Assembly: GCA_900549995.1 (NCBI GenBank)
Contig: URQQ01000024.1
Coordinates: forward strand, 1-63,131
Reading direction: 5' to 3'
Length of the DNA: 63,131 nt
Origin: an uncultured Lachnospiraceae bacterium
GTDB lineage: Bacteria > Bacillota > Clostridia > Lachnospirales > Lachnospiraceae
The notes under the pieces were generated by a model. That model ran no database searches. It had not been told where the DNA came from and saw only the letters and a program-made list of their open reading frames with translations. A program made the position numbers and the translations under genes. Below, one piece after another: positions 39,771-48,820 of this stretch. The number at the start of each line of letters is the position of its first letter. The stretch's first letter is position 1.

Positions 39771-41600
39771 ATGTGTGGAATTGTTGGATACAGCGGAACA
39801 GATGAGGCAGCAGAGATTCTGCTGGAAGGACTGAAAAAACTGGAATACAGAGGCTATGATTCTTCTGGAATTGCAGTGGTGAAAGAAGATGGATTCCATT
39901 GTGCAAAGAAAGCGGGAAGGATTCTTGCACTCGAAACTTATATGCAAGGCCATGCGATGTCTGGCAGTACGTGTGGAATCGGACACACAAGATGGGCAAC
40001 CCATGGGGAGCCATCTGATGAAAATGCACATCCGCATTTTAATAAGAGTATGACGATCGGTCTTGTACACAATGGAATTATAGAGAATTTTATAGCAATA
40101 AAAGATAAAATGGAGAGAAGGGGATATACCTTTCTCTCAGAGACAGATTCAGAAGTGATTGTCCATATGCTGGATTATTATGACATGGGAGATCACATTG
40201 CAACGATACAGAGAGTTCTTTCAAGGCTTAGAGGATCCTATGCATTGGAAATTATGTTTGCAGATGAACCAGGTTTTATTTATTGTGTGAGAAAGGACAG
40301 CCCGCTTGTGATCGGGGCAGCGGAAGATGGAATTTATGTGGCATCTGATGCTCCGGCAATTCTTGCCCATACAAGAACCGTGTACTATCCTGAAAATAAT
40401 GAGATTGCAGTCATCGGAAAGAATCGTGTGTTGTTCTATAATGAAGACGGTGAGATCATACAAAAAGAGGAAGTGTATCTGGGGATGGATGAAAATGCGG
40501 CTGAAAAAGGGGCGTATGAGCATTTTATGATGAAAGAGATTGAAGAGCAGCCGGAGGCAATCCGGAATCTTCTCTCCAGATATGGGGCATCCCATGCGAT
40601 TTCCGGTGAATCCAAGATCTTAAAAGAACTGGTGGGATCTGCTCAGAGGATTCGCATTGTAGCATGTGGATCGGCATATCATGCTGGAATTGCAGCAAAA
40701 TATGTATTTGAATCGCTGGCACAGATTCCGGTGGAAGTAGATCTGGCATCAGAATTCCGGTATCGGAATCCAGTATTTACAGGAGGAGAACTGGTAATGA
40801 TTCTGAGCCAGTCAGGAGAGACAGCTGACAGCCTGGCGGCACTTCGGGAGACGAAAGAAAGAGGAATTCCGGTGCTTGCAATTGTCAATGTCGAGGGAAG
40901 TTCCATTGCAAGAGAGGCAGATGCAGTACTCTATACATGTGCAGGGCCGGAGATTTCCGTTGCTACTACAAAAGGATATAGTACACAGTTGGTAATGCTT
41001 GATCTGATTGCGGCTGAGATGTCGGTTCTTCAAGGGCGAATGTCTGAAAAAGCATATGAGGATTTTATAGATGAACTGAAAAAACTTCCAGAGAAAATAA
41101 TTCAAATATTGGAAAGTAAGAAAAAGATTCAGAAAATTGCCAATTATTATGCCCACAGGGATCATGCGTTTTTTATCGGCCGGGGTCTGGACTATGCAAC
41201 AGCAATGGAAGGCGCATTAAAACTAAAGGAAATCTCTTATATTCATGCAGAAGCATATGCGGCGGGAGAACTAAAACACGGTACAATTGCTCTTATTGAA
41301 GAAAACTCTCTCGTTGTAGCTATTGAAACACAGCCAGAATTGTATGAAAAAGTAAAAAGTAATGTGATCGAAACAAAAAGCAGAGGGGCAAGAATTTTTG
41401 GTGTTGGATTTGCCGGCAGCAAAGACGCAGGCATAGAAGAAATAATGAATGATTCTTTAGTATTGCCGGAATGCATGCCTTTGATTTCTCCGTCTTTGGC
41501 GATCATTCCATTCCAGCTGTTTGCATATTATGTATCAGCCGCAAAAGGGATCGATGTGGATAAGCCAAGAAACCTGGCAAAGTCGGTCACGGTAGAATAG
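39771..41600 (+). CDS. glmS: GlmS, glutamine-fructose-6-phosphate aminotransferase
   Basis: This 609-residue protein has an N-terminal glutaminase domain with nucleophile Cys2 (MCGIVGYSG), RGYDSSGIAV and GHTRWATHGEPS, and two SIS sugar-isomerase domains (CGSAYHAGIAAKY, SQSGETADSLAAL, then the C-terminal KPRNLAKSVTVE). It converts fructose 6-phosphate and glutamine to glucosamine 6-phosphate. It lies 29 bases after the SorE gene, far too close for a glmS ribozyme leader, so it may be a catabolic or secondary copy serving this sugar locus rather than the housekeeping gene. Confidence 0.95.
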   Translation: MCGIVGYSGTDEAAEILLEGLKKLEYRGYDSSGIAVVKEDGFHCAKKAGRILALETYMQGHAMSGSTCGIGHTRWATHGEPSDENAHPHFNKSMTIGLVHNGIIENFIAIKDKMERRGYTFLSETDSEVIVHMLDYYDMGDHIATIQRVLSRLRGSYALEIMFADEPGFIYCVRKDSPLVIGAAEDGIYVASDAPAILAHTRTVYYPENNEIAVIGKNRVLFYNEDGEIIQKEEVYLGMDENAAEKGAYEHFMMKEIEEQPEAIRNLLSRYGASHAISGESKILKELVGSAQRIRIVACGSAYHAGIAAKYVFESLAQIPVEVDLASEFRYRNPVFTGGELVMILSQSGETADSLAALRETKERGIPVLAIVNVEGSSIAREADAVLYTCAGPEISVATTKGYSTQLVMLDLIAAEMSVLQGRMSEKAYEDFIDELKKLPEKIIQILESKKKIQKIANYYAHRDHAFFIGRGLDYATAMEGALKLKEISYIHAEAYAAGELKHGTIALIEENSLVVAIETQPELYEKVKSNVIETKSRGARIFGVGFAGSKDAGIEEIMNDSLVLPECMPLISPSLAIIPFQLFAYYVSAAKGIDVDKPRNLAKSVTVE

Positions 41601-41638
41601 GGGAAAATTCCTCCTATAAAGAAAATAAAGAGTTATGG

Positions 41639-41677
41639 AAACAGGAAGCACTCCGGTGACGGAGGGCTTCCTGTTTT
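41639..41677 (+). terminator. terminator after glmS
   Basis: AAACAGGAAGC (41639-41649) pairs with GCTTCCTGTTT (41666-41676), with an inner CTCC/GGAG pair and a 6-base loop. The T-run is short (four), but the stem is very strong. Confidence 0.75.
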
Positions 41678-41715
41678 CGGTGTTAAGAAAAAAAGCCCCT
41701 TTATAAAAAGAATAG

Positions 41716-41781
41716 AATTCACGGACAAAAAAAGCTAATTCACGGACAGTTTAGGGAAAATAATGTTTATTATGTTACAAT
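41716..41781 (+). promoter_or_regulatory. direct-repeat operator and activator-type promoter
   Basis: AATTCACGGACA occurs at 41716-41727 and again at 41737-41748, a period of 21 bases (two helical turns). A -10 like box, TACAAT (41776-41781), follows without a recognisable -35. Paired direct repeats at this spacing are typical for LytTR-type or other tandem-binding activators. The likely target is the ABC operon starting at 41855. No matching regulator is in the window. Confidence 0.5.
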
Positions 41782-41854
41782 TGAAACTAAATATAGGGTC
41801 GGAAAGTTCTAAACAATACATGAGGCTTTGTTCAATATGGGAGGGGGACGCCAT

Positions 41855-44182
41855 ATGAAGATTATCCGTACATTGGTACTGCGTTACATGAAAAGAAACC
41901 GAAAGCGGACACTTGCGACAATTGCGGGGATCACAGTTTCAGTGATGCTGCTGACAGTCATAACTATTTTCACTTTTACGCTGCTTCATTCTATGATCCG
42001 GCAGGAGATCAGTGAAAATGGTACATGGCATGCCACATTTCACAATCTGAGCAAAGAGCAGTTTGAACAGCTTGGAAAGTCGGTGAAAGTGAAAAAGTGT
42101 ACAGTATCGAAGGCATGCACGGTCTACGATCACAGCCAAAATTCCAACGTCTGCGCAGATGTAGAGATGAGACATGTCAGTTATTTTATGTTCGGTGCAA
42201 CGCAGAAAATGGCCGCTGAGATTGGAATGGAAAAACTTCCGTATGGCGAAGGGGAACTGCTTCCCAACCGTAAGATTTCAAATTACGATATCACATACCA
42301 TATGAATTTATTGGAGTATTACGGAACAAGCACTGCAGATGGCATGGGCAAAGGGATTATGATGTTTGGACTTCTGGGAATGTCGGTCGTACTGGCGGCG
42401 GTTTTTGTCTATAATTTCTATGCGGTATCGCTGTATGAGCGGATCAAATATATCGGAGTGCTGGGAAGTGCAGGGGCAACAAAATTCCAGAGGTCACTGG
42501 TGATATTGTTTGAAGGAATGGTGGAAGGTGCGGTTTCATTTCCGATCGGATTCCTTCTGGGATTTGCCATGTCAAAAGGTCTGCTCTGGTTTTTAAATAC
42601 AGCGGGCGGCACAAAGGAAGGGTTTCCGATGGTCTGCAATGTTCCCTGTGTGGCGGTGATTTTGATCTGTACGGTAGTGATGCTTTTCCTGGCTGTGACA
42701 GGGCCGATCCGGCAGGCGGCAGAAATCACGCTTGCAGAACAGCTTACAGCCGCGGCGCCGAAGGAACTGGAAGGTCAGTCATTTACGAATTTGCGAAAGC
42801 CGCACCCGGTGCTTGGACTGGAGGGAGCAATGGGGATAAAAAATGTGTACAGGAATAAGCCGAGGTATCTTGTGACATGTGTCCTGATTCTCATTTCCAT
42901 GGGGCTTTTGCTGGACGGTTATACGTATTTTGATGAAAGTGATTTCGTGGCTGACAGAAGGACACGGCCAAAGCTTGGCACATGGATTGAAATACAGGAT
43001 CAGAATCCGGCCGTTTTAGAAGAACTTTTTGAAAAGCTGGAAGGGATGGATGAAATCTCAGTACTGGCGGGTGTCATGAGTATGGATCTCAATTACCAGG
43101 ATTCTGGAAAGCAGAGAAAGTTGCGGCTGTCAGGACTGGATGATAAAACTTTCGAAGACTACATGAAACAGGCAGAGAAGCTCACGGATACTGCAGAACA
43201 GGCCAGGTATCCGGTCCTGCTTGATAATTATGTCCTGCGGCCGGAGGAAAAAAAGATGGGGGAAATTCCTGGCTATGACTGGGGAGAACCAATCGAAATT
43301 CAAAACCAGACATCAGAAAAAGGGACAGCCCAGGAACTGACTGTGACGGACATCACATCGGCGGCACCGCCGTATCCTTATTTTTCGAGGAATCTGGAAG
43401 ATATTGACGGGTTCAGGGAATACGAGGCGGATTACATCCATGTCTATATGAAGATCGGGGATTTGGCCAGATTAGCAGAAGCATTGCAGTATCAGGGAGA
43501 TATTTTGAAATTTATCTATGTTGACAGGGTGAAACAGGAGGATACCGCAGAATCTGGCTTTCTTGACCGTGTCATATATAAAAAAGAGTTGAAAGAGAAG
43601 GCGAAGGAAGACCATGAGTTCCAGGAAAAAATCATAGAGGCTGCCCGGGAATTGGGAATGTCGCAGTTTCCGCTGAATCAGAGAACGACAGCGAATGTAT
43701 TTCATAAATACGTACCGAGGGAGAAAGGATACTCCATCGGAAGTGCGGTTATTTGGAAAAGTGAGCAGATGCTGGCTTCCGGACAGGCGCTGAAGAAGCT
43801 TTTCACTTATGGAATGGTAGTCCTGATCATTGCGTTGTCTCTGACAAGTATTTTCCAGAATATCTCAATGTCCATGAGAGTGAGAAAAAGAGAATTTGCC
43901 ATCCTTCATTCTATTGGAATGACGAAAATGGAAATCTTCAGAATGGTGATGACGGAAAATGCGTTGTTCGGAATTGTGGGGGCGGGATTTGGCATACCGT
44001 TCAGTGTATTTTTGATGTACCAGATCCGGAAGGAACAGTTCCTCAGATATGGCACGATTCCGGTGAAAATTCTTCTGGTACAGTTGGGAGTGCTGGTTCT
44101 GGTTTCTCTTGTCCCGGCAGTTTATATTCGGAGTCAGTTGAAAGACCTGAAGATCATAGAAAATATTAAGACAGAGGGGTAG
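41855..44182 (+). CDS. FtsX-type ABC permease
   Basis: This 775-residue permease has an N-terminal helix after a basic tail (YMKRNRKRTLATIAGITVSV), a short first extracellular part, a first FtsX domain (about 165-310, with SLYERIKYIGVLGSAGATK), a helix near 335, a large extracellular domain (about 360-635) and a final FtsX domain (about 640-770, MRVRKREFAILHSIGMTKME). ATG 41855 follows GGGAGGGGG. The ATPase gene follows after 8 bases, then a lipoprotein. Together they look like an envelope-stress or peptide-handling exporter; the substrate is unknown. Confidence 0.9.
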   Translation: MKIIRTLVLRYMKRNRKRTLATIAGITVSVMLLTVITIFTFTLLHSMIRQEISENGTWHATFHNLSKEQFEQLGKSVKVKKCTVSKACTVYDHSQNSNVCADVEMRHVSYFMFGATQKMAAEIGMEKLPYGEGELLPNRKISNYDITYHMNLLEYYGTSTADGMGKGIMMFGLLGMSVVLAAVFVYNFYAVSLYERIKYIGVLGSAGATKFQRSLVILFEGMVEGAVSFPIGFLLGFAMSKGLLWFLNTAGGTKEGFPMVCNVPCVAVILICTVVMLFLAVTGPIRQAAEITLAEQLTAAAPKELEGQSFTNLRKPHPVLGLEGAMGIKNVYRNKPRYLVTCVLILISMGLLLDGYTYFDESDFVADRRTRPKLGTWIEIQDQNPAVLEELFEKLEGMDEISVLAGVMSMDLNYQDSGKQRKLRLSGLDDKTFEDYMKQAEKLTDTAEQARYPVLLDNYVLRPEEKKMGEIPGYDWGEPIEIQNQTSEKGTAQELTVTDITSAAPPYPYFSRNLEDIDGFREYEADYIHVYMKIGDLARLAEALQYQGDILKFIYVDRVKQEDTAESGFLDRVIYKKELKEKAKEDHEFQEKIIEAARELGMSQFPLNQRTTANVFHKYVPREKGYSIGSAVIWKSEQMLASGQALKKLFTYGMVVLIIALSLTSIFQNISMSMRVRKREFAILHSIGMTKMEIFRMVMTENALFGIVGAGFGIPFSVFLMYQIRKEQFLRYGTIPVKILLVQLGVLVLVSLVPAVYIRSQLKDLKIIENIKTEG

Positions 44183-44190
44183 GTGGAAGT

Positions 44191-44925
44191 ATGATTGTCA
44201 TGAGAGCGGATCATATCACGAAAACATATGGAGAAGGGCAGGGAAAAGTAAAAGCACTGGATGATGTATCACTGACCGTGGAAAAGGGTGAGTTCACTGC
44301 GATTCTTGGCCCTTCCGGTACGGGAAAATCTACGCTGCTTCATATGATTGGAGGCGTGGATATGCCTACAAGCGGAGAGATTACGATCGGAGACACCGCC
44401 ATCAATCGGCTGAAGGATAAGGAACTTACACTCTTCCGGCGGTGGAACATAGGATTTGTCTATCAGTTCTTCAATCTGATTCCGGTACTTAACGTGGAAG
44501 AAAATATCCTTCTGCCGCGGCTTTTGGATCGGAAAAATGATAGTGACAGCAGGCTGGAGGAACTCCTTAATATTCTGGAATTAAAAGACCGGAGGCTGCA
44601 TTTTCCAAGCCAGCTCTCTGGCGGGCAGCAGCAGAGGGCAGCGATTGGGCGGGCGCTGATTACCGATCCGGCGATGATTCTTGCGGATGAGCCGACCGGG
44701 AATCTGGATTCCAGATCCGGGGAGATTGTGATACACCTGTTGGAGCGCATTCATGAGGAAATGGGTGCGACCATTATGATAGTGACACACGACTTGTGGC
44801 TTGCGAGCCATTGCAGGAGGCTGATATTTTTGAAGGACGGCAGGATTGTGGAAGATCTGAAGCGGGAGGAGGGGCAGGAAGAATTTTACCAGAAAATCAT
44901 AAAGAGACAGGAGGAGAGGGCATGA
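44191..44925 (+). CDS. MacB/LolD-type ABC ATPase
   Basis: This 244-residue ATPase has RADHITKTYGEGQGKVKALD, Walker A GPSGTGKST, Q-loop GFVYQFFNLI, signature LSGGQQQRAAIGRA and DEPTGNLDSR. It powers the permease encoded just upstream. The C-terminal 25 residues are charged. It overlaps the lipoprotein gene by 4 bases. Confidence 0.94.
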   Translation: MIVMRADHITKTYGEGQGKVKALDDVSLTVEKGEFTAILGPSGTGKSTLLHMIGGVDMPTSGEITIGDTAINRLKDKELTLFRRWNIGFVYQFFNLIPVLNVEENILLPRLLDRKNDSDSRLEELLNILELKDRRLHFPSQLSGGQQQRAAIGRALITDPAMILADEPTGNLDSRSGEIVIHLLERIHEEMGATIMIVTHDLWLASHCRRLIFLKDGRIVEDLKREEGQEEFYQKIIKRQEERA

Positions 44926-45704
44926 GAAAGAGATTATTGTTAGTTTTGGCAGGTGCGGTGGTACTTGGCGGATGTATCCGGAAGGATGATCTGACGTGGG
45001 TGAGAGAAGCAGTACAGGAATTTAACAATTCTGATGTTACGATTGCACATGAAAAAGGAACCATTCAGACAAAGGATGGGGAAGAGACTGTGGATGAATC
45101 GACAACTGTCTGGAATGCGAAGGAAAAGATCGGATATGAGAAAATGTCCTATATGGGTACCACAGGCACGTTGTATATGTATTATCAGCAAGAGGGAGAA
45201 ACGGTAAAGAGCTTCCATGGGATATTGGATCAGGAGGCTGAGGACATTGTGTACTCGGAAGGCGGAGAACAGGATGCGGCTGATTTTAAGATTTCCAGCC
45301 ATCTGGATATTTCGGAGGACGCGAAACTAAAACATGAAGGTGTGCACAAAGAAGATGGTGTGGAGTGTATTAAAATCAAGGTGACAGAGACAATGAAGCA
45401 GTCCTATACGGACAAAATGATCGAGCAGGGAGTGATTGATAAGGAAGCAATGGAAAAGGATCCGGACGCTAAAAAGATATTGAAGAAAGGGGATACGAAT
45501 CAGCGGGTTTATTATATCTGGCTTGTGGGAAAAACGCATGAATTGTTTAAGAAGCAGGAGGATAGTACGATTCCACTGCAGCTGACATATTACGCGGCAA
45601 AGACCTCTGGTGCCGGAGAAGTTATGGAATATCCCAAAAGTGCGGTTTATGTTACGAAGTATGAGAGGAATACGGAGTATGAGGAGATAGAGAAACCCAG
45701 GTAG
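44922..45704 (+). CDS. lipoprotein of ABC operon
   Basis: This 260-residue protein has a lipoprotein signal with lipobox LGGC (Cys18) and then a beta-rich body with repeated short strands (TTVWNAKEKIGYEKMSYM, TGTLYMYYQQEG). The overall pattern recalls LolA/LppX-like or DUF6612-type lipoproteins that bind hydrophobic ligands, but I do not recognise a specific family. ATG 44922 overlaps the ATPase stop. Being the third gene with a permease and ATPase, it may be the extracellular partner of the transporter. Confidence 0.8.
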   Translation: MRKRLLLVLAGAVVLGGCIRKDDLTWVREAVQEFNNSDVTIAHEKGTIQTKDGEETVDESTTVWNAKEKIGYEKMSYMGTTGTLYMYYQQEGETVKSFHGILDQEAEDIVYSEGGEQDAADFKISSHLDISEDAKLKHEGVHKEDGVECIKIKVTETMKQSYTDKMIEQGVIDKEAMEKDPDAKKILKKGDTNQRVYYIWLVGKTHELFKKQEDSTIPLQLTYYAAKTSGAGEVMEYPKSAVYVTKYERNTEYEEIEKPR

Positions 45705-45733
45705 GAGGTTTTATAATCATAAGTGTAGTTTAG

Positions 45734-45761
45734 GGATCTGGTACGATCAGGTACCAGATCC
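45734..45761. terminator. hairpin between convergent genes
   Basis: GGATCTGGTAC (45734-45744) pairs perfectly with GTACCAGATCC (45751-45761) around a 6-base loop. Neither strand has a U-tract directly after it. Its place between the convergent lipoprotein and LacI genes suggests transcription termination. A second weaker stem, ATGATA/TATCAT (45803-45817), precedes a T-run on the plus strand. Confidence 0.5.
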
Positions 45762-45816
45762 TTGAGATTGTTATAGTAATCCTTGAACTTTGTAGGTTGG
45801 TTATGATAGAGTATCA

Positions 45817-46851
45817 TTAATTATTTTTTTGTCCTGCAGATTCCCGGATCACAAGTTTTGTTCCAATCCTGATTTTTTTGGAACGTGTTTCGGGAGTAAT
45901 ATTTTCCTGATTTTCTATGAGACGGATCAGTTCATCTACAGTTTCTGCGGCAAATGTACGTTTAGATACATTTACAGAAGTAAGAGGAGGTTCCGTCATT
46001 TCACAGGCCGGCCGGTCATTAAATCCGATAATTGAAATATCCCGGGGAACATGGATGCCATGTTCTGCAAATGCGCGTAAGGCGCCGACAGCAATAGTGT
46101 CATCGTCACACACGAAAGCGTCCGGAAGAGAAGAGGAAGGAGAAGTTTCAAGATATTGTTTTACATCTCGGTAACTTCCTTCTTCTGTATAATGTACTGT
46201 AACAATATCAGAAGGGGCAAAAGAGAGACCAAAATATTGCAGTGAATTTTCATACCCTGTATGGCGTTCTTCGAAGCTGCTTATGCGGATATTGCTTTTC
46301 AGATACCCGATACGGGTGTGGTTCATTTTTATAAGATATTCAATTGCCTGGAAAGTCCCCATCTGGTTATTGATTGAGATTGAATTACAGGCCAGACGTG
46401 TGAAATCATTATCCATTGTGACATATGGAATCTGAAGAACGGAAAATTCTTTCATATCTTCATCTGCCATTTCAGTGGCAAAAATAATGGCGCCCTGGCA
46501 GTCAAGTTCACGCAGATGCTGGATCTGTGGTTCCATCGGACGGCGTTTGTCTATTGTGCACAATAGAATATTATAGCCGTATGTCCGGGCATGATTCTCA
46601 ATGTTCTCCATCAAAAGCAGAAAAAAAGGATGAAGGTCTAAAACTTCTCCATGGCGTTTATATATGATAAAGCACAGGTTGTTACTTGGAACAACAGGTG
46701 CTTTTTTAATTAAATAATCACAGTTCATTTCATGAAGGCTGTTTATCACAGCGTTCCTTGTTGCGTCAGAGACACCTGGTTTGTGATTGATAATCAGTGA
46801 CAGTGCAGCGGGGGATATACCTAATTTTTCAGCAATTTCTCTATTTGTCAT
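45817..46851 (-). CDS. LacI-family transcriptional regulator
   Basis: This 344-residue regulator has an N-terminal LacI HTH (MTNREIAEKLGISPAALSLI) and a periplasmic-binding-protein-like sensor domain (DCQGAIIFATEM, YVTMDNDFTRLACNSISINN, CDDDTIAVGALRAFAEHGI, DISIIGFNDRPACEM). AAGGAG lies seven bases before ATG 46851, so the longer reading is rejected. It is divergent from the SDR-transketolase-kinase operon and probably represses it until the sugar or a phosphorylated product binds. It has its own strong promoter. Confidence 0.93.
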   Translation of the reverse strand: MTNREIAEKLGISPAALSLIINHKPGVSDATRNAVINSLHEMNCDYLIKKAPVVPSNNLCFIIYKRHGEVLDLHPFFLLLMENIENHARTYGYNILLCTIDKRRPMEPQIQHLRELDCQGAIIFATEMADEDMKEFSVLQIPYVTMDNDFTRLACNSISINNQMGTFQAIEYLIKMNHTRIGYLKSNIRISSFEERHTGYENSLQYFGLSFAPSDIVTVHYTEEGSYRDVKQYLETSPSSSLPDAFVCDDDTIAVGALRAFAEHGIHVPRDISIIGFNDRPACEMTEPPLTSVNVSKRTFAAETVDELIRLIENQENITPETRSKKIRIGTKLVIRESAGQKNN

Positions 46852-47205
46852 AAAGTTCTCCTTAAGTTTTAATTTACGAAATGGTTTATAAGTAAAAAAC
46901 TCTTTTCTATATATTATAAACAACTGCTAATAAGGTGTCAATGGTTTAGTAAATGGTTTAGAAAAAGATTCAGTATGCATTTATAGAAAAATGCAGATAG
47001 ATATGATCCATACATTAACCAGCGCTAATAAGAATGGAGATATAGGTAAAACGCTAATAAAATGGTGTTGAAAATAAATGGTTAGCTATAATACACAAAA
47101 ATGAAGATAAAAAACTGTATATAATTCAGTATTTACAATGTAAATATTTAGTTGTAATATATAAATAATAAGAAACAAGAACTAAATATTCAGGAGGAAA
47201 ATAAA
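46852..47205. other. divergent regulatory region between lacI-like and SDR genes
   Basis: This 354-base gap holds no gene. AATGGTTTA occurs at 46880-46888, 46940-46948 and 46952-46960, with a related AAATGGTTAGC at 47077-47087. CTAATAA followed by AATGG or a similar run recurs near 46927, 47024 and 47052. These repeats flank both promoters and are candidate LacI-family operators. A TATAAT at 47087-47092 has no good -35, so the SDR operon may need an activator or start further downstream. Confidence 0.45.
46913..46941 (-). promoter_or_regulatory. sigma-A promoter for lacI-like gene
   Basis: On the minus strand TTGACA (plus 46941-46936), a 17-base spacer and TATAAT (plus 46918-46913) form a full consensus promoter. 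Copies of AATGGTTTA lie directly upstream and about 25 bases downstream, as expected for autoregulation. Confidence 0.85.
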
Positions 47206-47985
47206 ATGATTCAGTACGAAAAGGTAAACGCAGATTTCGATTTAACAGGTAAAACAGCAATTGTTGTAGGAGGTGCAGGAGGCATTGGTGAAGCAACTGC
47301 CCGTATGTATGCGAAAAAGGGCGCGAAAGTGGCAATTGTAGACTGTAAAGAGAATTGCCAGGAGGTAGCGGAAGCGATTGCAAAGGAGCATGAAGTTCAG
47401 ACCATAGGAGTGAAATGCGATGTGACAAGCCAGGAGAGTGTAGATCAGATGATGAAAACTGTTTTAGAGGCTTTTGGAGAAGTAAATATTCTTGCTGCGA
47501 TGCCTGGGTTTGTTGATTTATACCGTGCAGAAGAAATTGAAATTGCAACGATAGAGAAACATCTCGCAATTAATGCTGTTGGAGTATTCCGTGTATGTCA
47601 GGCAGTTGCGAATCAGATGATCAGACAGAAAAAAGGCGGAAAGATTGTATGTATCACATCTCAGGCAGATTTCATCGCAATCAATAAACATGTAGGTTAC
47701 ACGATGAGTAAAGCGGCTGTAGTAGGAATGATTAAGGTATGTGCATTAGAATGGGCTGAATATGGGATCAATGTGAACGGAGTGGCACCTACTGTTGTCA
47801 ATACATACATGGGTGAAAAGGCATGGCAGGGCAAAGTGAAAACAGATATGATTGAAAAAATTCCGGCACACCGTTTTGCGGAAACAGATGAAATTGCAGC
47901 AGCTGTATTGTTTTTATCCTGTAAAGAATCAAATATGATTACGGGAGAGGATCTTGTTGTAGACGGTGGTTTTACAATTTATTAG
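47206..47985 (+). CDS. short-chain dehydrogenase (polyol/ketose type)
   Basis: This 259-residue classical SDR has the cofactor motif VVGGAGGIGEA, an Asp after the second strand (IVDCKE, suggesting NAD), the catalytic Ser in ITSQAD and YTMSK (Tyr and Lys), and the C-terminal GEDLVVDGG. It should oxidise a sugar alcohol or reduce a ketose. It opens an operon with a split transketolase and a kinase, so a pentitol-to-pentulose step is a sensible guess. AGGAGGAAA precedes the ATG. Confidence 0.88.
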   Translation: MIQYEKVNADFDLTGKTAIVVGGAGGIGEATARMYAKKGAKVAIVDCKENCQEVAEAIAKEHEVQTIGVKCDVTSQESVDQMMKTVLEAFGEVNILAAMPGFVDLYRAEEIEIATIEKHLAINAVGVFRVCQAVANQMIRQKKGGKIVCITSQADFIAINKHVGYTMSKAAVVGMIKVCALEWAEYGINVNGVAPTVVNTYMGEKAWQGKVKTDMIEKIPAHRFAETDEIAAAVLFLSCKESNMITGEDLVVDGGFTIY

Positions 47986-48004
47986 AAAGTAAGGAGGATA
48001 TGAT

Positions 48005-48820
48005 ATGGATGCATTAACGAAAAAATCTTATGAATTGCGCAGAGACATCATAGAGATGATGCATAATTCAAAAGCAGGACATGTAGGGGGAGATCTTAGT
48101 GTCATTGATATTCTTACGGTACTGTATTTTAAAGTGATGAATACATCTCCAGAGAAAAAGGATGATCCGGACCGTGACAGATTTCTCTTAAGTAAAGGAC
48201 ATTGTGCAGATGCATTGTATTGTGTCCTTGGAGAAAAAGGATATTACGATAAAGAGGAAGCAATTACGACATTCAGCCAATATGGAAGCCGTTTTATCGG
48301 ACATCCAAATACAGATGTACCTGGTGTGGAACTGAATTCAGGCTCACTGGGGCATGGACTGTCTGTCGGAGTTGGAATGGCACTGGCAGCAAAAATGGAT
48401 CATCGGCCGTACCGTACCTATGTTGTGCTTGGGGATGGAGAGATGGCGGAAGGTTCCAACTACGAGGGAATGATGGCAGCAGGACATTATCAACTGGATA
48501 ATTTATGTGCGACTGTGGATTTGAACCATCTGCAGATCAGCGGAACGACGCAGGAAGTTATGGACAGCGCAAACCTTGCTGATAAATTCAGAGATTTTGG
48601 CTGGAATGTCATTGAGGTGGAGAATGGAAATAATTGTGCTGAGTTAGAAAAGGCATATGAAGAGGCAAAAGAATATAAAGGGAAACCATCTGTAGTGATT
48701 GCGCATACGGTAAAAGGCAAAGGGGTGTCCTTTATGGAGAATCAGATCTCCTGGCATCACGGTGTTATGACGGAAGAACAGTATCATCAGGCGGTGAAAG
48801 AATTAGAGGAGGTATTGTGA
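48005..48820 (+). CDS. transketolase, N-terminal subunit
   Basis: This 271-residue protein is the thiamine-diphosphate-binding half of a split transketolase: LSKGHCADALYCVLG, GSLGHGLSVGVGMALA and the ThDP motif GDGEMAEGSNYEG with Asn about 30 residues later (DLNHLQISG). With the next gene it forms the active enzyme that moves two-carbon units between sugar phosphates. Split transketolases often sit in catabolic operons, for example for apulose 4-phosphate or pentitols. AAGGAGG precedes the ATG. Confidence 0.93.
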   Translation: MDALTKKSYELRRDIIEMMHNSKAGHVGGDLSVIDILTVLYFKVMNTSPEKKDDPDRDRFLLSKGHCADALYCVLGEKGYYDKEEAITTFSQYGSRFIGHPNTDVPGVELNSGSLGHGLSVGVGMALAAKMDHRPYRTYVVLGDGEMAEGSNYEGMMAAGHYQLDNLCATVDLNHLQISGTTQEVMDSANLADKFRDFGWNVIEVENGNNCAELEKAYEEAKEYKGKPSVVIAHTVKGKGVSFMENQISWHHGVMTEEQYHQAVKELEEVL

